A stretch of 64,000 bases of DNA from Cladocopium goreaui (taxonomy: Eukaryota; Sar; Dinophyceae; Suessiales; Symbiodiniaceae). Location: NCBI GenBank assembly GCA_947184155.2, contig CAMXCT020001425.1, positions 18,501-82,500 on the forward strand, read 5' to 3'. Below the pieces are notes generated by a model. The model did not search any database and was not told the origin of the DNA. It worked only from the letters and a program-made list of their open reading frames with translations. Of the stretch, positions 11,546-23,500 are shown piece after piece; positions within the stretch are counted from its first letter, which is position 1; each line of letters opens with the position of its first letter. Made by a program: the position numbers and the translations under genes.

Positions 11546-12202
11546 CTTTATAAAGAGGGTTCGGGGGTTCGGCCTCTGCAGACGGTGTCAGGTGACATGA
11601 ATTTCAAACAAAATTGGTTTCAAGAGGAGATAATATTGACAGGGTTTCCGTTTCCGTGGTGTGAAAGCTGATAAATATGTCACACGTTTCCCAGGAAAAA
11701 ATGTGCACCTGTGGTTGATGCCAGTTTTGCAGAGGGGTTCATTTAGCAAGGTTGGGGAAATAGATCTTATTTTTTATTTGTTTTTCCTCCAAGATTCGCC
11801 CCTGCGAACCGGACACGCTCTTCCTTTTCTTGAACCACAGGGGCTAAAGCGTATTGGCTTCAAATCTGTACAGGACAAGTGTTCCAATCTTGCTAAGGGA
11901 ATGTCTTTCACCCCCTTTTGGAACACTTCGTTTGCACTCTGCTTGCCATATGTTTTGCATCTGGCTTTGTCACCAAAAACTTTGACAGAAGAACAACCAA
12001 ATCGTTTTCACGTGGCGTTACTCACTGTGCAATTGTGCCCTTGCAGTTTAAGCCTAGGGGTTCTGCTGTTTGTTTACTTATTTGCGTTTCAGTTCCACAC
12101 ATATCACCGTTTATTGAAAAGGACAGTGTTTGTCAAGTTGTCAAGGCTATACCAAAATACCTGGGTCTGCTAAAGCTAAGTTTCCAACTACGGAATCCGA
12201 AT

Positions 12203-13560
12203 CTAAGCTTGCAACTGTACTGTTTTCACTCGTGGTGCGGTGTTTCCCGCCAGTGTAGATAGCGCCCTACGTCTGCGCAAGATCGCTCCATTGTGCTCTC
12301 GCAATGTTCTTTTCGATGCCATGAGCGGAACGCTTGACACAACTCGCGGTTTTGTTTTACGCACATGTTCCTGAAAACCTTTGTCAGTCAAATCAATCAC
12401 GCCTAATCCATTCAACGATCCCAGTATTTCACTTGCAGTCGCTAAGTGCTCGTCAAAGTGTTTGCTGGATTCTGTTTCCCGTCAATTTTACCAATAATGA
12501 CCTGCTTTGTCTGTACCAATTCCTGAAGGCACGTGTGTCCAACAGCAAAATGTTTCATTTTACCTAAGGCTATGCGCTTGGCAGCTTCCAATGCGGCTGA
12601 AGAATCACACCGAACACGGGGCGTATCAATTTTCAACCCGAAATTTTCCTGGGATAATTTTTTCATACACACGCAAGTTTGAGCACAGTGTGCTAAGGCT
12701 CGCACCTCTGCCTCACCAGAACTGGTCGCAGGAACACCTGCCTGTGTCGTGCTGTTTGTCTCAACCACAGTACCTCCCAAAACGATCACCTCACCAGAAC
12801 TGGACTGGCGAGTCTCGGCGCAGCCAGCCCAATCACTATCTGTGCAAGCATGGAATTGCAATGGGTCACGGGGGTCCAAACCATCAACCAATTTACTGAC
12901 GTGTCCATAATTCTTTGTCCCAACCAAATACCGTGCAAACACCTTTAAATTTTGAAAATCACATCGCCTAGGTGCATGCAAACGTCGAGCCAATTCTTTC
13001 ACCGAAAAATTTCAAGTCTGCCCGGTCCTGGCTCAAATAGATGCCTGAACCTACGCATGATCAGGAGGTCCATGCTACCTGCACTGGTCAATTCAATTTT
13101 TTTTCCCGGTAAAACTCCTGGGTTTGCATCTTCCATGCCGAATTTCCCCAAAATGTTTTGAACATGTTTGTCGTTTGGTTTCGTCACCACACAACCGTCA
13201 ATGGTTTACTTTCCTGTGCCGAGGACTCAGAAGAAGTCCCAGATTCACCTTCCATGCCTTCAAGTTCTCCTACTTTCAATTTAAAAAAATCGGTATTTGG
13301 TTTTCCAACCAATGTTTCACGGCTTCTGCTGGGCCACAAACATCAAAATCATCAATATGATGAATCAAGATGACTCCGGAAATTTTGCAATGATAAATAC
13401 ACGTTTTTGTATAGACGTTTTGGAAAAGCCGGCACGCATGTCATGCAAACACGTTTTGTCGATGATGAGTTTTTGCTTTAACGGTGCCAATATTTTTTGG
13501 CCTCTGTCGGTAAATCGGCGCATTGGCTGACAATTGCGCAGCTAGCATGCGGGGATATAT
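12203..13560 (-). pseudogene. Decayed Ty1/copia RT and RNase H
   Basis: Minus-strand remnant of a copia polyprotein. The RT catalytic region reads GVILIHHIDDFDVCGP (HIDD for the usual YVDD) near 13,340. RNase H follows with CTDSDWAGCAETRQSSSGEV and later RCDSSAALEAAKR. A C-terminal tail (GSLNGLGVIDLTDKGFQEHV) runs to the stop at 12,203. At least three frameshifts and several stops break it. No LTRs found around it. It differs from the other two copia elements in the window. Confidence 0.8.
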
Positions 13561-13599
13561 TTGAACATCCCTTGTCTACACATCATGATTTGGAAGGAT

Positions 13600-14240
13600 T
13601 GAAGGGCAGCGTTTTACAAAAGGTGATTGTTTCAGGGAACCAACGCGGGGACCGTGCGTGTTTTTATTTTCACATCGTTCATGCAAGGACACACCCCCAC
13701 CGGACCAGCGGCCTCTATGTCAATACAGCAATGAAAATGTTCTGTAGAAATGAAAACGCATTTTTCTATGTTTGCACATGCTATCTGGGCACATGCTATG
13801 TGGAGGCACGCGACAAATTTCATACGTTGTTCCAACGCGTAAAATTCTCACATGGGTTTACCTCTAGCACGTTACGCTCACGATTTGAGTTTCTCACCTA
13901 ATCACACAACTGTCCACACATCAAAAAGCAACGTTCTGCTGATTATTTTTTTGTAACATCCGAAAGTTGATTCAAAGATAACAAGATTTTGCATGTTTCA
14001 TATCTGCGGGTTCGTTTCTCTGGATTTTTTCGTTGCTGAATTAAAATACCGAACCCAAGACTTCGGTTTATCCCTTTCTGTCATTGCGAAATTTGTCAAA
14101 GGTTTTCTGAGGCTTGACGCTGCCAGGCGTTTGTTTCTTGGATGGCTGGCTATAGGTTGGCGCGGTTGCTATTTTGGTGAGCGCGTGCCTCAGTCCAGGT
14201 AGGGGGCACGAACTCTCTGTTCCTTAGCACGACCAAAACG
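13600..14240. other. No gene seen
   Basis: Unremarkable sequence between the copia remnant and the hairpin block; only short incidental frames. Confidence 0.5.
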
Positions 14241-14265
14241 CAGAACGCAAAACGTACGTTCCGGA

Positions 14266-14760
14266 ACGCGCGTTCCGAACGCAGGGTGGGTTTTAGTGGT
14301 TTTGTGGATCCCAGAAACCTCTCAATCCTTTTTCTGCTCCTTGCAAAAAGGATCCGCTGTGTCACATAAAATTTTTCAACAATGTTTCAAAGTCTTCTTA
14401 GACCTCTGTATACCTCTGTTATTAGCACTACGATAAAATTTGTGAGAGGTCAGAACCTTTTCCTTTCAGAGAAAAAAGGATCCGGGAAGGAAAACTAACT
14501 TGCCCCACAAGCCTGGTGAGGCCAGAACCTTTTTTGCTTCACCCAAAAAAAGGATCCGGAGTTGGGAAGATCAACTTTCTGGTGGTTTCATACACCATTT
14601 TGAGCCCATAAGAGCTCTCAAAATCCTTTTCTATTTGAGGGGAAAAAGGTTTCAGTGTCCAGGCCCCGGAAATAAGTTAACTTTATATCATTGGAAAAAA
14701 AGGATTCACTCAGAACGAGCGTTCTGGAACACGAATTTTTAAAACGCGCGTTCCGAACGC
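14266..14760. repeat. Hairpin block between 18-base direct repeats
   Basis: The 18-mer AACGCGCGTTCCGAACGC occurs at 14,266-14,283 and again at 14,743-14,760. Between them are four hairpins of the form CCTTTT(T)-loop-(A)AAAAGG: 14,325-14,353 (9-base-pair stem), 14,456-14,479, 14,528-14,553 and 14,625-14,649, three of them followed by GATCC. The design suggests a small structured element or a hairpin tandem repeat; it carries no ORF. Confidence 0.7.
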
Positions 14761-16030
14761 CCAACCGTACCGAACGAACATGCTAGGCTCTGTTCACATG
14801 ATTGACGCTGAAAATGCGGAAAGAAAAAACGAGAAACTTGACTGAGCGAAAACAAAAACATGCGTGGAACTTCTTCAGACGTGTCAGCGAACCAACTTTG
14901 AAACCAGTATGTATGTAAGTTTACGGAAACTAGTTGCAGAGCCTGTCCCAGATGCACAGCGAAAACGAAATTGAACGAGGAAAAAATTTCTGCCTTTTTC
15001 GGATGTGTACCGGGGGCCGTCCACGCACGGACACGAAAATTTACATCCTATTTTCACGTGCTCTTGCAATTGCAGATGTTTCATCGGCACACCGTCAGAC
15101 AGGAAAGGCTAGACATTCATAATTTTCATCCCTGAACGTGCTGAAACGTTAGCGTGGTTTATGTGTACTCATGGTTGTCCGCTCGCATATGTTTTCGTGC
15201 AGTGCGGTCCTGCCGACTGGATTGCGGTCGCCGGCAACGATGGTTGCACAGCCCGTTTGTTCCGTGTGATTTTTTTGTTTCCGGTCGGCGCGGTCGTTTT
15301 TAAAAGGTTACATTCGGCGAACTTGAAATCAAAATGAAAAATTAAGATCAAAATTGTGTTTTGGTTGGTTGGGTGGTTGTGGTGGTCTCGTTTCAATTTG
15401 TTGTTGGGGTTATATATTCACGTTTGTGCCCATGATCGTCGTCGTGGTTGGTTTTTTTTTGTGTCATATGATTTTCATGAAGCTGCTGTTGCTCATTGTC
15501 CTGCGACGACAAGAGTCACAATAGCAACTGTTCTGAGAACTGTTTTTGTTAGGTACACTGTGGGTTTCCAGAAGCATTCCATCCGTGTAGTTGCTAATTT
15601 TTTAAAAAAAAAAAGAAAATTGAAAACCCGGGTGCAAATCGGTGACCGAAAATGATAGGCTGACAGCACCGGTTTGGAAAACCATCGTTTTTCTGTTTTT
15701 GTGGTGGTTGCAAGCAAAAATTTGCGGTGCTGCGATTGTTTGTTTGAACGCAGTGTTGGCTAAGAAAACGTCACAAGCTGATACCAAGAGCGCGGGTGGT
15801 ATGGTCACAGTGCGAATCCGCAGGCACACTGTCTGATTAGGTTTGTTAGGATGACGTCAAGTTCGGCAAGTATGGTTCCAACACTCAGGCCCGGGAACCT
15901 TTGCTCGGAAACTATCTATGGAAAAAAAACGTAAAGAAACGCCGCCTTTCGTATCGTTTCCTAAAAGCATTACCACAGACGCGTGAACCCGAGTTGTAAG
16001 GTGATTCCCGGTTACGGGAAATGAACGAAA
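14761..16030. other. No gene seen
   Basis: Mixed sequence with short incidental ORFs only. A T-rich stretch and an A run (15,599-15,614) are visible but no element boundary. Confidence 0.45.
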
Positions 16031-16039
16031 TGGCCGAAA

Positions 16040-16545
16040 CGGAGCATAAAGTGGAATAGAATAGGCAAATTAGCGTAAAATCCACCAAACCAGAACAAAA
16101 TAGAATAAAGCCGGGACAAGTGGAATAGAGTAGAAGTAGAATAGAAAGTAAAGAGTACAGAGTAGGAGAACAGAGAGAGGAAAGAGGAGACGAGACGAGA
16201 CAAGCAAAAACGAAACGATACGAGAGGAGAGGAAAGAAGAGGAGAGGAGACGAGGAGAGAAGAGAAGAGAAGAGAAGAGAAGAGAAGAGAAGAGAAGGGA
16301 ATAGAAGGGAATAGAACAAAACAAACAAAATAGAATAGAATATAGGATAGGATAGGATACACTAGAATAGAATAGACTAGAATAAAATCGCCAAGGATAA
16401 AATTGAACAGACAAGAAAGAAGTAAAACAAATTAAAATAAATTATGCTAAAACAAAATATAAATACATTAAAATAAGCTAGAATCGCATAGAATAGAGTT
16501 AGGACAGGATAGAATACAATAGAATAATACAATAAAATAGACTAG
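16040..16545. repeat. Purine-rich AGAAG/TAGAA tract
   Basis: A nearly uninterrupted purine-rich plus strand: AGAGGAGACGAGG and AGAAG units (16,140-16,300), then TAGAATAGAA units to 16,545. Minus-strand frames rich in Ser, Leu and Phe here are artefacts. Confidence 0.85.
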
Positions 16546-16546
16546 A

Positions 16547-16586
16547 TTTAGCTCTATCGGGAAAGGTGAGAGAGTCAGGTTTGGAT
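16547..16586. repeat. 40-base direct repeat, left copy flanking satellite
   Basis: Begins TTTAGCTCTATCGGGAAAGG and ends GGTTTGGAT. It recurs at 25,920-25,958 with one substitution and one indel, so it brackets the whole satellite plus copia region. Confidence 0.75.
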
Positions 16587-16591
16587 GAATG

Positions 16592-16737
16592 ATCCATCAC
16601 TTGCGGCAGTAAGATTCGATCACCTGCGGCAGTAAGATAAAAATCACTTGCGGCAGTAAGATTCAATCACTTGCGGCAGTAAGACCCTTCAAAACCAATC
16701 ACTTGCGGAAGTAGGAAGACTGAAAACCAATCACTTA
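16592..16737. repeat. ~22-base tandem repeat
   Basis: Five to six units of ATCACTTGCGGCAGTAAGAT with spacer variation. Confidence 0.8.
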
Positions 16738-16789
16738 GTGCAGACAAACAGTACATTAGGGGAACCTAGATGAGGGATACACAACCGCT

Positions 16790-17458
16790 ACTCACATTCT
16801 CGACACTTACCATCCCACTTCAACCTTGGGGGGTGGGGTTGGGCTAGGGAAGAAAAGGGTAAGATCTACCAGCCACAACCGTTGCTTACCTTCATTATAG
16901 GAAACCGCTACTCCACTGCCTGAGACTAACCATCCCACTTCAATCTTCGGGGGTGGGGTGGGGGTAGGGAAGAAAAGGGTAGGATCTACCAGCCACAACC
17001 GTTGCTTACCTTCATTATAGGGAACCGCTACTCCACTTCCTGAGACTAACCATCCCACTTCAACCTTGGGGGGTGGGGTGGGGCTAGGGAAGAAAAGGGT
17101 AGGATCTACCAGCCACAACCGTTGCTTACATTCATTCTACTCCACTTCCTGCGACTTACCAACCCACTTCAACCTTTGGGGGTGGGGTGTGGCTAGGAGG
17201 AAAAGAGTAGGATCTACCAGCCACAACCGTTGCTTACATTCATTATAGGGAACCGCTTCTCCACTTCCTGAGACTAACCATCCCGCTTCAACCTTGGGGG
17301 GTGTGGTGGGGCTAGGGAAGAAAAGGGTAAGATCTACCAGCCACAACCGTTGCTTACCTTCATTATAAGGAACCGCTACTCCACTTCCTGAGACTAACCA
17401 TCCCATTTCAAGGGAAGAAAAGGGTAGGATCTACCAGCCACAACCGTTGCTTACCTTC
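16790..17458. repeat. ~120-base satellite array, left part
   Basis: Six units containing CCATCCCACTTCAACCTTGG, GGGAAGAAAAGGGTAGGATC, TACCAGCCACAACCGTTGCT and ACCTTCATTATAGGGAACCG. The array is cut at CCTTC (17,454-17,458) by the copia element and resumes at 24,492. Confidence 0.92.
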
Positions 17459-17634
17459 TGATTCTTTTCCTTGAAAGCAAAACGCCTGTGGATATATGTA
17501 AGATTCACCTGTACATGCATGTCATGGCAACTGCAAATGACAACGTGTTGAAGTCACAAGTTCAAGTGAAATGCCAATGCATGCAACTGTTTACACTGAT
17601 ATATATGGGATGTGGATTAGGTCAAATCCATTCA
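17459..17634 (-). repeat. Copia LTR (3' in element orientation)
   Basis: 176 bases, TGATTCTTTTCC to AAATCCATTCA on the plus strand. Identical by eye to 24,316-24,491. Very short for a copia LTR. Confidence 0.95.
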
Positions 17635-17650
17635 CCCCACCTCAACCACT
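17635..17650 (-). other. Polypurine tract
   Basis: On the minus strand GGTTGAGGTGGGG lies directly before the 3' LTR, as expected for the plus-strand DNA primer. Confidence 0.7.
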
Positions 17651-17832
17651 GGTCTTTGACCTTTGGTTGTCACATCTAAATTGCAAACTGCAGACACTCG
17701 GCTAGTGTCTCAAGGCAATTGGGCTCAGTTGCAAGTTGTCCAAAGGCTTTTGTCTCAGTTAAAAACTCGTGCGTTGATTGCGAGATCTGCTCACCACGCT
17801 GCAGCATCACATCTCATCCAAGAGTTGCTTAA

Positions 17833-20330
17833 CTAACCTATGTTATACATAAGGCCATTGCACTCATCGATCTGGGAGTTCAGCTGGTGCATCAGATTGA
17901 TGTCGTTGGCATCTGATGCTGCGTCATACTCAGCTTCCAACCTTCGAAGACGTCTGCGCAAGATGTCATTGGTGTCCTTCATCATCTGCTCGATGTGTCC
18001 ATCTGCATATTGTCGATGGGCAGAAGGCTCATCGGTAGCGCTAGGAGTTCCATGGTGCCAAAGCTGCCAAAGTCCTGGATCGGACACTTCGTCCAAGTTG
18101 CTCTGGCTGTATCTTTCAAAGCGTTCTTGTGGTGTCTCTCCAACGCTTTCATCGTCTGTTCCCTTTTCTTCTTCGGCACCTTCAACATTGGTCTTGATGG
18201 CCTCCTTTTGCTTGCTCTCAGTTTTCACTCCTTTCAGAAGCTTCAGCACCTTTGTCAAAGTGCCATTCCACTCAAACTGAGTCTTCTCTCCGCGCAGCTC
18301 TCGAAGTTCTTTCCTGAGCAAAGCTATGTATCCCAGTGTGATGCACAAAATGGTGACGATCACCGCAAAGAAGAAGCCAAAATAGCTTCCATCCACCACC
18401 ATTGGTTCTGCTGGAGAAGCGGTGGCAGGAGTAAGGCTCAAGGCGCTGATTAACATAACTCTCATCAAAGCCTTTGCATCATGATTGTTCATTCCCGCAA
18501 GTGTGAAAAGTTTGATACCTTTGCGTGTCACTTTTTCTTGTTCCAACTTGTCATTTACTTCAGAGCCAACGTACTGTGAAGTACTTAGGTCGTAGACCTT
18601 GCAAAGAAACATCAAATAAAGCATGCGATCTCTGTTCAACCTTTTTGTACCCAGGTCACTTGGGTTATGTTTGGTACTAACAGGCCCAACTGAAAGAAAC
18701 TTTTCCCGCACCTTCTGTTGCATCCATAGCACACGCAAACTGATGTGCCTGATCCGTCCAACACCTGAACGGTGGAAGAAACTTCTTCCAGCAGCATTGT
18801 CAAGTGCGAGCTTGACTTTCACTATTTCATTGGGGCCAACACAAAAACATATGCAGTGGTACATGAGAACCGCATCGCTCGTAGCTGACGTACCTGCATA
18901 CACTTCTGCTTCAAAGCTTGATAGAGCTAAAGCTTTCTGGCTCCTTGAAGAAGAATACAAGAGGTTTCCAAACATGAAAATGTATCCTGCACTCACTGAA
19001 CGTCGTGTTGTTCTATGTTTCGCCCAGTCGCTATCGCTAAATATCTCAAGAGTATAGTCTTCAGGGTTGTAATGCAAAAGTCCTTGGTGGCTCTCGTACT
19101 TCAGCATCAGGCACTGGTCTGTGCAACCTAGAAGATAAGTGCAGAGATATCTCAAACATTCCATGGACTGCTTTGTAGGCTTAGACATTGACTGAGAAAG
19201 GCCTCGAATAGCATATTGACATTCCACAAAGTCACTGGTCACATAAAGAAGAATACAAATGCATGAGCGGTAGATGCTGGCCTGCTGGTTGTCCAACATC
19301 TCGGTTTTGTCATCCTCATCCAGCATAGGGTGCACTGGTGTTTTCTTTGGTTTCAAACCTCGGCCAATCTTCAGCAGTTCAAAGAGTTTCTCAAGGTGCT
19401 TGGGGTGGCTCTGGATTGCAAGCTCAAAGTCATTCATCAGCATGTGACGACGCTTCAAAAATGTGAGTTCATCACCCTCGACAGCCATCATCTCGTGAGA
19501 GATTTTGTAGCGCGCCTTCAGGGCTGGAAGTAACACGCTCTCAAGGTAGGAGCGCTTGCACAAACAAAGAACATCGTCAACATGTAGGAGCAGTAGGCAT
19601 GCTGGCCTTCCATGGCTTTCTGCGGTCTCACTTCTCAGCAAACAAGGGTATGCGGCACATTCCACGATCTTCAGGTCCTCATGCAAGAAGGAGCTGAAAC
19701 TTTCATGCCACATCTGTGATCCATTGCGCTGTCCTGGCAACACCTTGCCAAGTATGTAGTGGGAGACATTTCCACCAGCATCCTCACAAACCACCCGTGT
19801 CAGTTCACGCTGATCGACCATGAGAAAAGCATCAGTGATGTCTATGGAGCACAAAACGTAGTCATCCATTTTCCATTTCATGAACAAACATGGAAGAAGT
19901 CGAACTGTAAGGACAGAAGAAGCTGGAGCGAATAAGCCTTGCCTCTCAGGTGAAAGCCATGCATATTCTCTGGCAACGTAGCGTGACCTACGCAGCCAAA
20001 CATGTCCTCCATCCAAATGTTTGTCCCTCCATGTCCTCACCATTCTGGTAGTGAGTTTCTTCGGTGTTTGGCCCGCAACATCGTAGCTCTCAGCTGGGAT
20101 CAGCACACCCATCGCCTTCAGGCGGCTGATTTCAAGTTCATCTGCTAAAAGATCCAATTGGAGAAGTGTGGATGGATCTAGTTCAGGCTCAAAAGTGCTA
20201 TGAGGAACACTCAAACGCTTGAGAACATTGTCAGATGCAACATCAGTTGCTGCACCTTCACAACTTTCTTCCTCCATCTCATACTCATACAACTCCAGGG
20301 TGTCAACATCACCATCCTGAAAAAATGCAA
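17833..20330 (-). CDS. Copia reverse transcriptase and RNase H with C-terminal membrane extension
   Basis: The ORF (819 residues from Met at 20,292, open a little further upstream) copies element RNA into DNA. RT motif A is SIDITDAFL, the catalytic box is LLLLHVDDVLCL (HVDD in place of YVDD), and RNase H shows FSDSDWAKHRTTRRSVSAGY and HNPSDLGTKRL. About 230 residues follow RNase H. They contain one clear membrane segment (YFGFFFAVIVTILCITLGYI), a KE-rich helix and a final coiled-coil-like helix (LRRRLRRLEAEYD). Such an extension is unusual for copia. The frame is entered after an out-of-frame linker (20,330-20,540), through a T6 run. Confidence 0.92.
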
Positions 20331-20521
20331 AGCATGCATGTCGTCCTCATGCTCGAAGACTGCCATGATACGTGCCTGTTTTGTCGGCCTATTGGCCTCA
20401 TCAACATCACTTGCACCTTCACGTCCATGTACTCCAGAAGCAGGCAGTGGGGTCCCTGCATGGCCTGAGGCACTGCTAGGCTCAGAACTGCTTGGCATTG
20501 TCAATGGCAAAGGAGCTGGTG

Positions 20522-23500
20522 TCATGGGAGTACTTGGCACTTCCAGTCCAACTGAAAGTGGGATCCAGCCGAGACCTCCATTTGCGTCTCAAGTTCACCT
20601 GCAAAAACATCAGGAGCTAAAACGCTGGAAACTGGTGGAGCAACTGCAGCAACTGGTCTGGTAGGTTGAGGACCATCCTCTTGCTCAACAGGAGTTGGGG
20701 GCACGTTCATCACTGCCTCAGCATCCAAATCCCTTGGTTTAACTTCAGGAAGAGAAAGAATAGGTGGTGCAGATATACGCTTGGCCAGAACGAGCTGTGA
20801 ACCTAAAGAGGCATAACCAAAACTCCATGGACAAGCTTCCACACTTGCTATTCCATCCATATTCCACGGCTTTGGGAAGCGTCTCACGCTCCTTGTCACA
20901 AAAAGCTGTGTACTGCCAGAAACTGCTATGATATGTACGTCATTACTCATAGTTTTCCCTAACCAGATTCCACGTGTCCACTGCGGTGAACCCTTTGTAG
21001 TTCTTTTCAAAAATCCCAAAACACTCTCACCAAAAAGTGCCAAACGTCCTGTATACATTTTGTTGGCGCAAAGTTCATAGGCTGTTGAACCCTTTCTAAT
21101 AACAAAACGATTGTGCAACCAGGAGCTATGTAAGAGTGCCCAATGGTAAAGAGGATGCTGACAGCCAATTGTTTGTCCAAGCCCACAACCTTTCTCCAAC
21201 TGGTCGATGAGAAGGTTGGCCTGCTGTCTGATCACCTTCACAGTCACTTCAGCTGCACCATTGGATGCATGACTTCCCGGTGGCACAGTTTCTGTTATAG
21301 TCTGAATACCCAGTCCACGGCACGTTTTCTTCACGGCCTCAAGCAAAGAAAGTGTTGATGGCTCTTGATCACATTTCAAACCAACTGTTGTGTGTCCAAG
21401 CCAAACCAAAAATCTGCAAAACTCTGTGCAAAGGTAGTTGAGATAACGACCTCCTTTGGCAGGAGTAGGAATCACATGCATAGCGCCAGTATCTCGGTCA
21501 TGAATGTACAGTGCACATGAAGTATCTTCACCAGCAAGTCTGGAAGAATATCCAAAGTCGAAAGAGACACATGAATGTGAAGTAGTTGAATGCTCTTGCT
21601 CTTTGTGTGGATCTTGAACAGCACGGTGTGCAACACAAAGCTCACACCAAGGCGCAAACGGCTGGTGTGTAAGGCTGTGCCTTGCTTGTTCTTCAGCTGA
21701 AGGCTCATCTGGCACGGGTTGTGAGTAAACAGGTCTTGCTATCTCACTTTGAAGCTGGTGATGTGCAGCATGTGCGGCTAACAATTCTTGGGCTTGAAGA
21801 TGATTCCAAAGTCGTTTCAAGCACTTGATCTTGCCTCCAGATTTGCTAAGACCCAAAGAGTCACACGCAGCTCTCAAGGTCCTCAAAGATGAATTGGTGT
21901 CGAGTTTAACACCATCAACCCAAACTTCATGATGCTCCATGCCATCTTCTCTTGCTTCAACTGGGGGCTCTGCGTCCTCTGCAGCTGGTATCACATCAAC
22001 GTCGGGTTGCTCTGCAGGTTCAGCTGCATCAGCTGGTTGAAGTGGCCTGACAGGGATTCCAGATCTTGGAGCAATGATGTCATCAGATACTGAAAAACCA
22101 AGATGTTCAGGAGGAACCATGGAGGTGTGAGCAATGGTGATAGATTCCACCACGCACTTCTCAGTGTTGCACGGTCCAACCATGGTGGGTAATTCAGCAA
22201 TGCTCTGTCCAAATTCCTCCAGTTCCCATTCACCATCATCACCCTTGATCAAAGTTGTACGCAACCAAAGCAAACCGCTACTAGGACAGTAAGTTGTGCC
22301 AACAGTAAGTTGTGTACTTCGAAGACCAAAAACATTCTCACTCAATTGAATCCAACCTTGTCCCATGCCTGTCAAAGCTCTGCCCAAAGTGAGGGCTCTC
22401 ACATGTCCTGCAGACTGCACCTGGCCAGAAGATGAAGAAGTTGATGATGAAACGTCAGCGTTCTCTGTCAGCATGCGTATCACTCCAGTGGCACACAAAG
22501 AGTTGCGCTTGAAGTGAACTGGTATGTGCCTATGCTTTCTGACAAGGGTCATGGTTCCATCACCCTCATTCTGCAAATGCCATCCATCTATCAACAACCT
22601 TCCCATTGAAATCAAAGGAGAAGTGACAGCTGCTATAATGAAACGCTCACGAAAAACAACAGGGCCAAAACGTACTTCTGCAATCCTTGCACCATTGACT
22701 GAAATTGGTTTCCCTTGTGCATCTATGTATGATGAACCATCAAAACTTTTGTCAACACATCCAACATTGGCATACTCCAAGGGGAGGACTGAGCCGTCGG
22801 CCCCTGAGTCCAATACCACCTCCACGCTTTTGGGTTCTGAAAAACCAAACGCTCTAATACAGTAAAAATTGTAAACATCGTCATGCAACTCTTCAGACAA
22901 CATATATTGTTCATCATAATAAGTCCAGTCATCATCAAAGTCTGAATATGCAATGTCAAAATGTTCACAACGCTCTGTAAATACGCATGAAGCTGAAAGG
23001 TCAGTGGAGTCCAATGCATCGTGCTGTGAAACCAATTTGCAGAAACCACCATAGCTATCAATTACTGTCAAATCATGAAGCTCGGTCTCAGAAGCATCTG
23101 AAGAAAGCTCTTCAATCAAGGGCTCAGGGCAGGTCACCAAACGCAAAGAAGCCGAAGGCGGCATGCTAGAAACAGTGCTGGCACCAGAAGAACTAGCAGC
23201 AGGTGGAGAAGCTTGCTGATCACCACCAGAAACTTGGTTCACGCTCTTCCCATCAGGTTTGCCATGAAGCTTCCAGCAATCACGTTTGAAATGTCCAAAC
23301 TTTCCGCAATGAAGACATTGGTCACTTGAAGTGGCACTGCGCTGAGATGGTTTCCCACCCTTGCCTTTGCCCTTGTCGCTCTTTGACTTCCCTTTACCCT
23401 TTTGTGGGTCCTTACTCTTTGATTTTCCCTTCTGTTTTCCTTTGGATTTCCCTTTCTCAAAACGATCAACTTCCATTGGGGCTACACCACCATAATTTGA

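Larger units (their letters stand above)
8983..12202. other. Non-coding stretch with short repeats
   Basis: I see no supportable gene here. It includes the presumed promoter side of the signal-peptide gene, the ATGCT array (9,113), a triple CCTTGCATGT (9,464-9,493) and the ~93-base tandem repeat (11,045). Open frames such as 11,661-12,173 have no coding character that I can defend. Confidence 0.55.

Noticed and set aside
11661-12262. 170- and 114-residue ORFs
   Set aside because: They overlap in different frames, lie on the strand opposite to the copia remnant's tail and show no motif.
15912-16414. Ser/Leu/Phe-rich minus-strand ORFs resembling membrane proteins
   Set aside because: Reverse complement of the purine-rich AGAAG/TAGAA tract; three frames are open equally.
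16807-17406. ORFs with repeated GWLVSGSGVAVPYNEGKQRL
   Set aside because: Several frames remain open across the 120-base satellite because the unit length is near a multiple of three; units differ without codon bias.
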